Positions 1 through 5,800 of a stretch of 5,926 bases of DNA are shown one piece after another. How positions within the stretch are numbered: position 1 is the stretch's first letter; each line of letters opens with the position of its first letter. The stretch spans positions 1 to 5,926 of the forward strand of contig JAFGGF010000413.1 in NCBI GenBank assembly GCA_016930735.1, in the 5' to 3' direction. This DNA comes from Prolixibacteraceae bacterium. GTDB lineage: Bacteria; Bacteroidota; Bacteroidia; Bacteroidales; Prolixibacteraceae. The translations under genes were made by a program, and so were the position numbers. The notes under the pieces are model-generated. The model saw only the letters and a program-made list of their open reading frames with translations, had not been told where the DNA came from and did no database searches.

Positions 1-1113
1 ATTAAACTGAAAATTCAATTTCAGGAATATGAGCCTGTTTTTTACAATGGTATAAAAAATTGCGGTTGTCCGGGTTCAGCAGTAGTTGTGGTAAAAGATA
101 CATCTGTAGTTTTTATAAAAGGATTCGGCACCAGGCAGGTAAGGACAAATGACCCGGTTGATGAACACACTGTTTTCAGGTTGGGCAGCCTTTCAAAGGG
201 ATTTGCTGCTGTTACTTCCGGAATTCTTGTTGAACATGGTTATTTTAGCTGGAACGATAAAATTCAAGATTTCTATCCCGGATTTAAATTAAAATCAAAA
301 GACCAGACAGATAGAATAACGGTTAGGCATATTTTATCACATACTACCGGATTGATACGGCATGCCTATACAAACCTGATCGAGGAAGGTTGGGATATCG
401 ACAGGATTGCAGCCATATTAAACCAGGTTGACCTGATTAGTAAAGAAGGGGAAAGTTTTGCCTATCAGAATGCAACTTATTCGCTGATAGAAAAAGTTAT
501 TGAATCTTCAACCGGGAAAAAATACAGCGAAGTACTGAAAAGCGAATTATTTAATAAAATCGGCATGGATGATGCATCCTGCTCCTATGAGGGCATTCAG
601 CAAACTCAGGATAAGTCCCAACCTCATTTGCTGGTTTCTTCAAATAATATTTACAGAAAAACCCGTATATCAAAAAAGTACTATAATTCTATTTCTTCCG
701 GTGGCGTAAATGCATCTATTACAGATATGGGGAACTGGCTGCAGCTTTTACTTGGTAACCATCCTGAGGTAATCAGCAATGAAACACTTGACAGCATTTT
801 TACACCTGTTATCAAAACAACCCATGAAAAGCGTTTTTATGATAATTGGAAAGAAACCGAAAATTCATGGTATGCTTTGGGCTGGCGTGTCCTCGATTTT
901 AACGGAAGGCAGGTTGTTTATCACGGAGGTTATGTAAACGGGTACAGGAGTGAAATTGCAATCGACCGGGAAAACCATGTAGCTGTATGTGCTTTATTTA
1001 ATGCTTCATGCGATTATGCCAAGTTTGTTGTGAAAGACTTCCTGGATTTCTACGATAATGAGGTTAATAAAACCACAATCCATGAGGTAGCTGAACTGAA
1101 AATTAATAATTAA
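1..1113 (+). CDS. Serine hydrolase, beta-lactamase/PBP family (PF00144), 5' truncated by window edge
   Basis: The reading frame is open from base 1, so the true start lies outside the window. The GTG at 88 is internal, because the preceding 29 codons already encode typical family sequence (CGCPGSAVVVVKD). 370 residues are visible. Family motifs in window-frame numbering: SLSK with the nucleophile Ser63 and Lys66 (SxxK, codon 187-189), Tyr155-Gln-Asn157 (YxN), and His308-Gly-Gly310, in the place of the KTG/HxG motif. Members are serine hydrolases: class C beta-lactamases, DD-peptidases, esterases or D-amino-acid peptidases. The substrate cannot be told from the sequence. No signal peptide can be judged because the N terminus is missing. 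The C-terminal tail after about residue 345 is short, with no extra domain. A TonB receptor gene follows on the same strand after 59 bp, so co-transcription is possible but not shown. Family assignment is firm; specific activity is unknown. Confidence 0.9.
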   Translation: MKLKIQFQEYEPVFYNGIKNCGCPGSAVVVVKDTSVVFIKGFGTRQVRTNDPVDEHTVFRLGSLSKGFAAVTSGILVEHGYFSWNDKIQDFYPGFKLKSKDQTDRITVRHILSHTTGLIRHAYTNLIEEGWDIDRIAAILNQVDLISKEGESFAYQNATYSLIEKVIESSTGKKYSEVLKSELFNKIGMDDASCSYEGIQQTQDKSQPHLLVSSNNIYRKTRISKKYYNSISSGGVNASITDMGNWLQLLLGNHPEVISNETLDSIFTPVIKTTHEKRFYDNWKETENSWYALGWRVLDFNGRQVVYHGGYVNGYRSEIAIDRENHVAVCALFNASCDYAKFVVKDFLDFYDNEVNKTTIHEVAELKINN

Positions 1114-1116
1114 TCA

Positions 1117-1133
1117 GAAAAGTTAAACTTTTC
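1117..1133. promoter_or_regulatory. 17-bp perfect palindrome between hydrolase and TonB receptor genes
   Basis: GAAAAGTTAAACTTTTC reads as an 8-bp inverted repeat around one central A. It begins 4 bases after the hydrolase stop and ends 39 bases before the receptor start. As RNA it would give a weak 6-bp A/U-rich stem with a 5-base loop and no clean U-tract, so it is a poor intrinsic terminator. As DNA it has the size and symmetry of a dimeric regulator site. It does not closely match the palindrome at 3300-3314 upstream of the tetR-type gene. The role is undecided. Confidence 0.35.
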
Positions 1134-1172
1134 ACAAAATTTATCGTTTTAATTCGATGCAGCCGGGAAACA

Positions 1173-3260
1173 ATGAAAAAAACATTCAGCACCATATTCA
1201 TCCTTATCATATCTTTTTTTATTGTTTACAGCAATAACATACACGGAAATATTCTTTCTGTAAAGCAGGATACGATTCAGAAACAGGATTCTGTAGCCTA
1301 CAAACAAAAACTGGAAGAAGTCACCATATCGGCATTTTATACCCCGTATAACCTGACCAGTATTCCTGCACCTGTAAATTATATTTCTTCGGAGCAATTA
1401 CAAACCGGAGATGCTCTTACTCCCGTTGAAGTAATAAACCGGATCCCCGGAATCATTATGCACCATGGAACTTTTAATACAAACCGGTTGACCATTCGCG
1501 GGATCGGGTCAAGGGCTCCCTATTCTACAAATAAAATTAAAGCTTATTTCGGGAATATTCCTCTTACTTCTGGTGATGGTGAAACAACTCTTGAAGACAT
1601 TGAAAACGAATCGATTGGCCGTGTTGAAATTATAAAAGGGCCGGCTTCAAGTTTATATGGTGCTGCACTTGGAGGTGCTATCCTCTTTTATCCAAAGAAG
1701 GTCAATGACAATTTTATTAAAGTTAATTCAACAGCAGCTTCTTTTAATACATTTAAAAATATTGTTTCCACAGGTATTTCAAATAAAAACCTGAATGTTT
1801 TTGCATTATACTCTAACCTGCAAAGCGATGGATTCAGGGAAAATAATAATACAAAACGAAATAACTTTATACTTTTTTCTCAGATTGCTCCTGATAAGAA
1901 TATATCAGGAACTGTCCTTCTGAAACTTACCAGAATGAAAGCATTCATCCCCAGTTCGCTTGACTGGCAGACTTTTCTGAATTCACCTCAGTCAGCAGCC
2001 CAAAACTGGCTGAATACAAGGGGTTATGAAGATTATTCCACAGGGCAGGCTGGAGGCTCAATAAAGATTAAAACAGTAAAACAATCCAATATTGATCTTT
2101 CAGTTTTTGCACAGTTCAGAAATGCAGATGAACAAAGGCCTTTTAACAAGCTGGAGGAATTATCGCATTTTGCCGGAAGCCGTGGAAGCTATCAAAAAAA
2201 CTTCATGTTTAATTCATGGAAGTTTAATTTTGTGGCAGGTTATGAAATATTCAGGGAATCCTATAACTGGAAAACATTTTCAAACGATAATAAAGGACTG
2301 CTTTCCGACAACCATGAAAAGCGCAGTTACGAAAATATTTTTATTCAGGCCGAGTTTAACCGGAACGACCGTTTGATTGTTTCTGCAGGGCTTAACATTA
2401 ACAGTACCCGGTACAATTATTCCGATTATTTTAAATCAGACGGCGATCAGTCAGGAAAATATACTTACGACCCGGTTTTTTCTCAACGGATTGGATTTAA
2501 TTACAGGTTAAACGAATTTTGGTCGTGGTTCGGGAATTTTAGCCATGGTTTTTCACCACCTACCCTTCAGGAAACTTTATTGCCCGAAGGAAGTATTAAT
2601 CCGGATATTAAACCTGAACAGGGATGGAATATAGAATCAGGATTGCGGGGAAATTTAAACAACAGGCTTTCACTTGAAATGACTTTGTACCGGATTTATG
2701 TAACTGATTTGCTGGTGGCAAGGCGGACCGGCGAAGATGCTTATGTCGGGCTAAATGCAGGGCAATCTGTCCATCCCGGATTTGAAGGTGCATTTCGTTA
2801 TTTGTTTACCCGGCCCGGGGCTTTCCCTGCTTGGGAAATTTCAGGGAATACCACTTTTTCAAATTTCCATTTTTCTGATTTTGTTGATAATGAAATTGAT
2901 TATTCAGGCAATAACCTGCCCGGGACAGCAAAAACCACTTTTTTGTTAACTTCTGAAATAAGCCCGATAAAAAATCTGTCTGTGGATATTTCGCACAGGT
3001 ATACCGGTAAAATGGCAGTAAACGATGCAAATTCAATTTATTCAGATCCCTATGGACTAACCAATATCGATATCTTTTATAATTTTAAATTGAATAAATT
3101 TTGGTTCGAAGTTAAAACAGGGGTCAATAATATTTTCGATGTACATTATGCATCCATGCTTGCAGTAAATGCCCCTTCTTTTAATGGCGTTGCACCCCGT
3201 TATTACTACCCCGGAAATCCTAAGAATTATTTCATATCTCTAACAATAGGCTATCTGTAA
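1173..3260 (+). CDS. TonB-dependent outer-membrane receptor, siderophore/iron-chelate type
   Basis: A complete 695-residue protein. Residues 1-25 form a Sec signal peptide: MKK followed by a hydrophobic core TIFILIISFFIVY. A TonB-box-like stretch, LEEVTISA, lies at 47-54. The plug domain spans about 60-175 and contains the hallmark segments LTIRGIG (106-112) and RVEIIKGPASSLYGAALGG (150-168). The rest is a beta-barrel, with GFSPPTLQE (459-467), NPDIKPE (476-482) and NNIFD (652-656), all typical of ferric-siderophore/FecA-like receptors. The family takes up Fe chelates, cobalamin or similar ligands using TonB-ExbBD energy; the ligand here cannot be named. There is no N-terminal carboxypeptidase-like domain and no SusD partner next to it, which argues against a glycan-utilisation SusC. 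The final residues are GYL, not the usual terminal aromatic. The ATG is the only sensible start, 59 bp after the hydrolase. A tetR-type gene follows after 90 bp. Confidence 0.93.
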   Translation: MKKTFSTIFILIISFFIVYSNNIHGNILSVKQDTIQKQDSVAYKQKLEEVTISAFYTPYNLTSIPAPVNYISSEQLQTGDALTPVEVINRIPGIIMHHGTFNTNRLTIRGIGSRAPYSTNKIKAYFGNIPLTSGDGETTLEDIENESIGRVEIIKGPASSLYGAALGGAILFYPKKVNDNFIKVNSTAASFNTFKNIVSTGISNKNLNVFALYSNLQSDGFRENNNTKRNNFILFSQIAPDKNISGTVLLKLTRMKAFIPSSLDWQTFLNSPQSAAQNWLNTRGYEDYSTGQAGGSIKIKTVKQSNIDLSVFAQFRNADEQRPFNKLEELSHFAGSRGSYQKNFMFNSWKFNFVAGYEIFRESYNWKTFSNDNKGLLSDNHEKRSYENIFIQAEFNRNDRLIVSAGLNINSTRYNYSDYFKSDGDQSGKYTYDPVFSQRIGFNYRLNEFWSWFGNFSHGFSPPTLQETLLPEGSINPDIKPEQGWNIESGLRGNLNNRLSLEMTLYRIYVTDLLVARRTGEDAYVGLNAGQSVHPGFEGAFRYLFTRPGAFPAWEISGNTTFSNFHFSDFVDNEIDYSGNNLPGTAKTTFLLTSEISPIKNLSVDISHRYTGKMAVNDANSIYSDPYGLTNIDIFYNFKLNKFWFEVKTGVNNIFDVHYASMLAVNAPSFNGVAPRYYYPGNPKNYFISLTIGYL

Positions 3261-3288
3261 AATATTTTATTCAAAAAAATTATTAATA

Positions 3289-3322
3289 TTGACAAACATA
3301 TTAACACTGTTAATTATATTTG
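3289..3322 (+). promoter_or_regulatory. Putative Bacteroidota-type promoter of the tetR-family gene
   Basis: TATATTTG at 3315-3322 matches the Bacteroidota -7 consensus TAnnTTTG exactly. TTG at 3289-3291 could serve as the -33 element, 23 bases upstream, which is at the long end of acceptable spacing. Transcription would start near 3328, leaving a leader of about 20 bases before the ATG at 3351. The leader has no Shine-Dalgarno sequence, which is normal for the group. This is pattern matching only. Confidence 0.5.
3300..3314. promoter_or_regulatory. Candidate operator inside the tetR-family promoter
   Basis: ATTAACACTGTTAAT is a perfect 6-bp inverted repeat (ATTAAC/GTTAAT) around the 3-base centre ACT. 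It abuts the -7 motif and fills the space between it and the -33 element, where a bound repressor would block RNA polymerase. TetR-family proteins bind such short palindromes as dimers and commonly repress their own genes. Autoregulation by the product of 3351-3938 is therefore the simplest reading, but no binding evidence exists here. Confidence 0.45.
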
Positions 3323-3350
3323 CACTATTAATAATATTAATATCGAAAAC

Positions 3351-3938
3351 ATGAATAATAAAAAAATTCAGGAAGAAAGAATAAAAGGATATTTTATAGA
3401 AGCCACCAAAAATATTATTAAAAGTGAAGGCATAAGCAATGTAAGTACTCGAAATATAGCCAACGAAGCAGGATACTCATACGCCACACTTTATAATTAT
3501 TTTAAGGATGTAAAAGAACTTGTATTTTACTGTGTACAGGATTTTCAGGAAGAAGGAGAAATATTTATTCTTGGGAAAGTAAAGGAACTGTCATTCGGGA
3601 AAGAACGGATTAAATCTATATCACAGGCCTATGTGGATTTTTTCCTGGAATATCCGAATTATTTTGAACTTTTTTATCTTGAAAGATTATCTGATGTTAG
3701 CAGTACCAAACAAATAGCCCACTTAATAACTTCATTTTTAGACAGGATGAGTAAAGCTGATTGGGAATATTGCATAAAAAATAATATCTACACAAGGGAA
3801 AACGCAGAACAGATAAAATCACAATTGAATTTTGCTATTAACGGGGCATTATTAATTTATTTAAACCGTAAAACACCCGAATCCTATACCGAATTCCTTC
3901 AGGTTGTTGAAAAATTAATAAATGGAATTCTTGATTAA
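3351..3938 (+). CDS. TetR/AcrR-family transcriptional regulator
   Basis: A complete protein of 195 residues, the usual length for the family. The N-terminal DNA-binding domain covers about residues 7-52. Helix 1 is around 8-26. The helix-turn-helix is GISNVSTRNIANEAGYS followed by ATLYNYFKDVKEL (27-57), including the diagnostic recognition-helix end YNYF. The C-terminal part, about 60-195, is the helical ligand-binding and dimerisation domain. Its segment YPNYFELFYLERL resembles the C-terminal domains of several TetR subfamilies, but I cannot name the ligand. The ATG at 3351 is chosen because the domain begins right after it and a TAnnTTTG promoter lies just upstream. The gene follows the TonB receptor on the same strand and is convergent with the fumarase gene. 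Its own palindrome-rich upstream region suggests autoregulation; the receptor or hydrolase genes are candidate further targets by proximity only. It is visibly more AT-rich than its neighbours. Confidence 0.92.
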   Translation: MNNKKIQEERIKGYFIEATKNIIKSEGISNVSTRNIANEAGYSYATLYNYFKDVKELVFYCVQDFQEEGEIFILGKVKELSFGKERIKSISQAYVDFFLEYPNYFELFYLERLSDVSSTKQIAHLITSFLDRMSKADWEYCIKNNIYTRENAEQIKSQLNFAINGALLIYLNRKTPESYTEFLQVVEKLINGILD

Positions 3939-3948
3939 ATTCGAGAAT
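3927..3948 (+). terminator. Weak hairpin spanning the tetR-family stop codon
   Basis: ATTCTTGA at 3927-3934 can pair with TCGAGAAT at 3941-3948, giving 8 pairs including one G-U, around a 6-base loop that holds the stop codon. It sits at the right place to end the + strand transcript, but it is AT-rich and followed by ACATTATTTAGG without a U-tract. Treat it as a weak candidate only. Confidence 0.25.
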
Positions 3949-4007
3949 ACATTATTTAGGGATGGAATCTTTCTTATCAAAAAACTGCAACTTGGAAATC
4001 GCTGCAT

Positions 4008-4061
4008 TTAAAGATCAGCAAAAAAATCGTTGCCTTTGTCATCCACTATGATGAAGGCGGG
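4008..4061 (-). pseudogene. Displaced 3' fragment of a fumarase gene (last 17 codons plus stop)
   Basis: Read on the - strand, this fragment encodes PAFIIVDDKGNDFFADL and a stop, identical in protein sequence to the end of the intact fumarase. It starts exactly at the Pro codon. The last codons differ only silently: Ala GCT versus GCA, Asp GAT versus GAC, and stop TAA versus TAG. Upstream of the Pro codon the frame stays open for 10 codons (FAGSIITADR) back to a TGA at 4092-4094, and those residues do not match the intact gene. There is no start codon or room for a functional protein, so this is a remnant. Silent-only change suggests that this tail, or the one now on the gene, evolved as part of a working gene before the two came together. 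Confidence 0.8.
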
Positions 4062-4106
4062 CCTGTCCGCCGTAATAATGCTGCCTGCGAATCAGAGTTC
4101 GCTGCA
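4056..4106. other. Two hairpin-forming sequences in and around the repeat spacer
   Basis: GGCGGG at 4056-4061 can fold on TCCGCC at 4066-4071 with loop CCTG, giving five Watson-Crick pairs and one G-U. The left arm is the very end of the displaced fumarase fragment, so the repeat boundary falls inside this hairpin. A second structure has GCGAA at 4087-4091 pairing with TTCGC at 4098-4102, extended by TGC at 4082-4084 with GCA at 4104-4106 across a small internal loop. It begins 2 bases after the fumarase stop on the - strand and could stabilise or help end that transcript. No U-tract follows, so it is not a canonical intrinsic terminator. The spacer is more GC-rich than other intergenic DNA here. 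Confidence 0.5.
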
Positions 4107-4108
4107 CC

Positions 4109-5713
4109 CTAAAGGTCTGCAAAAAAATCGTTGCCTTTGTCATCCACTATGATGAAGGCGGGGAAATTTTCAACTTTTATTTTTCTAACTGCTTCCATTC
4201 CCAGTTCCGGGAAATCGACCACTTCAACTGATTTAATGCTGTTTTTAGCCAAAATTGCCGCCGGGCCACCAATAGATCCTAAATAGAATCCTCCGTGCTT
4301 TTTACATGCATCGGTAACCTGTTGGGATCTGTTCCCTTTTGCAAGCATTACCAATGAACCACCAAAACTCTGGAACAGTTCAACATAGGGATCCATACGC
4401 CCCGCAGTTGTTGGCCCAAAACTTCCCGAAGCCATACCTTTTGGGGTTTTAGCCGGGCCTGCATAATAAACCGGATGATTTCTAAAATACTCAGGCATGG
4501 GTTTGCCTTCGTCCAGCATTTGTTTGATTTTTGCATGTGCAATATCGCGTGCTACAATGAGTGTCCCTTTCAGGTTCAACCTTGTTTTTACAGGATATTT
4601 CGACAACTCCTTCAATATATTTTCCATAGGTTGGTCCAGGTCAATTTCAACGGGAGGTTCCATTCCGGGAGCTTGTGCCGGAAGGAAACGGGCAGGGTTC
4701 TTTTCGAGCTGTTCCAGGAAAATCCCGTCTTCCGTAATTTTGGCTTTTATATTCCTGTCGGCACTGCAACTTACACCAAGGCCAACCGGGCAGGAAGCCG
4801 CGTGCCTCGGTAAACGGACCACCCTGACATCATGCACAAAATATTTCCCACCAAACTGCGCCCCAATCCCGACTTCCTGACAGATTTTTGTTACTTTTTC
4901 TTCCCATTCCAGGTCACGAAATGCCTGGCCACCTTCATTGCCATTTACAGGTAAATGGTCGAGATAACCTGCAGAAGCTTTTTTAACAGTTGACAGAGTG
5001 GCTTCAGCTGATGTACCGCCAATTACCAAAGCCAGATGATATGGAGGGCATGCTGAAGTACCTAAATCTTTTATTTTTTCTTTAACAAATTTGGTCAGGT
5101 TTTCTTCGGTTAAAAGTGATTTGGTTTGCTGGTACAGGTAGGTTTTATTTCCTGAGCCACCTCCTTTGGTAATAAACAGGAACTCGTAACTATTTCCGGG
5201 TTCAGCATAAATATCGATTTGAGCCGGCAGGTTGGTCCCTGTATTTTTTTCATCGAACATTGAAAAAGGCACTACCTGTGAATACCGCAGGTTTTTTTGA
5301 TTGTAAGTATCAAAAATACCTTTTGAAAGGTGTTTGGCATCGGAAATACCGGTGTAAACATCCTCACCTTTTTTCCCAATTACAATAGCTGTCCCGGTAT
5401 CCTGGCAGGTTGGCAATTCACCATCAGCTGAAACCACCTGGTTCATAATCATAGTGTAGGCAACAAATTTATCATTATCGGTTGCTTCCGGATCATCCAG
5501 AATTTCAGCCAGTTTTTTAAGGTGAGAAGCCCTCAGGAAAAATGAAACATCGGTAAATGCTTCCCTCGCCAATAACTCCAACCCTTCCGGTTCAATTTTC
5601 AGTATCTTTCTTCCATCCACCTCTTTTACAGAAACATAATCCTTTGTCACCAACCTGTACTCTGTCTCATCTTTTAAAACCGGAAACGGTTTCTGATAAA
5701 TAAATTCAGCCAT
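4109..5713 (-). CDS. fumA: Class I fumarate hydratase (iron-sulfur, FumA/FumB type)
   Basis: A complete 534-residue enzyme that interconverts fumarate and (S)-malate in the cytoplasmic TCA cycle, using an oxygen-sensitive [4Fe-4S] cluster. The single chain carries the N-terminal alpha domain (about 10-290) and the C-terminal beta domain (about 330-534) that are separate subunits in some bacteria. Cluster-ligand cysteines by family comparison are Cys103 (LPTCQDTGTA), Cys222 (GTSACPPYH) and Cys316, the second Cys of SCPVGLGVSCSADR. Other hallmarks are TGTNLPAQID, KGGGSGNKTY, AGPAKTPKGMASGSFGPTTA and KGNRSQQVTDACKKHGGFYL. The start is taken at ATG 5711-5713 (MAEFIYQKPFP), which matches the family N terminus; a TTG two codons earlier is less likely. 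The protein ends at FFADL, slightly shorter than E. coli FumA as I recall it. The related L-tartrate dehydratase is a less likely reading, given full-length FumA-like similarity. The gene end is duplicated downstream at 4008-4061. Confidence 0.97.
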   Translation of the reverse strand: MAEFIYQKPFPVLKDETEYRLVTKDYVSVKEVDGRKILKIEPEGLELLAREAFTDVSFFLRASHLKKLAEILDDPEATDNDKFVAYTMIMNQVVSADGELPTCQDTGTAIVIGKKGEDVYTGISDAKHLSKGIFDTYNQKNLRYSQVVPFSMFDEKNTGTNLPAQIDIYAEPGNSYEFLFITKGGGSGNKTYLYQQTKSLLTEENLTKFVKEKIKDLGTSACPPYHLALVIGGTSAEATLSTVKKASAGYLDHLPVNGNEGGQAFRDLEWEEKVTKICQEVGIGAQFGGKYFVHDVRVVRLPRHAASCPVGLGVSCSADRNIKAKITEDGIFLEQLEKNPARFLPAQAPGMEPPVEIDLDQPMENILKELSKYPVKTRLNLKGTLIVARDIAHAKIKQMLDEGKPMPEYFRNHPVYYAGPAKTPKGMASGSFGPTTAGRMDPYVELFQSFGGSLVMLAKGNRSQQVTDACKKHGGFYLGSIGGPAAILAKNSIKSVEVVDFPELGMEAVRKIKVENFPAFIIVDDKGNDFFADL

Positions 5714-5800
5714 GATCAAATTTTCTTTTATAAAAAGTTACTTCAGTTTTTTCGAAAATATTGGTAAAATTAATTATTGTCGTTTAAATAATAATGACAA
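5714..5800 (-). promoter_or_regulatory. 87-bp upstream region of the fumarase gene, possible promoter
   Basis: This AT-rich gap separates the upstream - strand gene from the fumarase start. On the - strand, TAACTTTT (5740-5733) and TAATTTTA (5772-5765) each match the TAnnTTTG -7 consensus at 7 of 8 positions, but neither has a convincing -33 partner. A 10-bp palindrome, TTTTCGAAAA, lies at 5749-5758. ATTGTC at 5776-5781 and GACAAT at 5796-5801 form a 6-bp inverted repeat around a 14-base centre, at the end of the upstream gene. The fumarase may have its own promoter here or be read through from upstream; the sequence does not decide. Confidence 0.3.

Larger units (their letters stand above)
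3281..3342. repeat. Three copies of palindromic octamer TATTAATA in the tetR upstream region
   Basis: TATTAATA, which is its own reverse complement, occurs at 3281-3288, 3326-3333 and 3335-3342. The last two are separated by a single base. The first lies just upstream of the putative -33 element and the other two lie between the putative transcription start and the ATG. A further 12-bp palindrome, TAAAATATTTTA, overlaps the receptor stop codon at 3258-3269. The DNA is very AT-rich, so chance recurrence is a real possibility. Confidence 0.4.
3999..4162. repeat. Direct repeat of the fumarase gene's 3' end (3999-4061 and 4099-4162)
   Basis: Two directly oriented copies of 63 and 64 bp match at 59 of 64 aligned columns, counted by hand. 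Bases 4018-4061 and 4119-4162 are 44 bp identical, including a run of seven A. The outer block TCGCTGCA is also identical (3999-4006 and 4099-4106). The differences (four substitutions and one single-base gap) cluster around the stop codon. The right-hand copy is the end of the intact fumarase gene; the left-hand copy is cut off at 4061. A 37-bp spacer (4062-4098) lies between them. The arrangement resembles attL/attR-type duplication of a gene end, an allele-recombination scar, or an old tandem duplication. Confidence 0.9.

Noticed and set aside
88..90. GTG as the start of the serine hydrolase
   Set aside because: The frame is open to base 1 and codons 20-29 (CGCPGSAVVV) already match the family, so the start is outside the window.
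1149..1397. 82-residue - strand reading frame
   Set aside because: It is antisense to the receptor's signal peptide and TonB-box region, with no start context or recognisable domain.
2092..2376. 94-residue + strand frame inside the receptor gene
   Set aside because: It is an alternative frame of a well-supported beta-barrel gene.
4062..4106. Integron attC site
   Set aside because: The hairpins lack the conserved GTTRRRY/RYYYAAC ends, and no integron integrase or cassette is visible.
3999..4162. CRISPR array
   Set aside because: There are only two repeat copies, and they are coding sequence of the fumarase gene rather than array repeats.
4117..4162. Frameshift or breakage of the fumarase gene at the repeat
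   Set aside because: The gene reads intact through the repeat to its stop and keeps the conserved FPAFIIVDDKGNDFF ending.
4475..4880. Two overlapping + strand reading frames of 112 and 127 codons
   Set aside because: They are antisense to the conserved fumarase coding region, with compositions typical of shadow frames.
5717..5719. TTG two codons upstream as the fumarase start
   Set aside because: The ATG at 5711-5713 gives MAEFIYQKPFP, which fits the family N terminus; a rare start adding only two residues is less likely.
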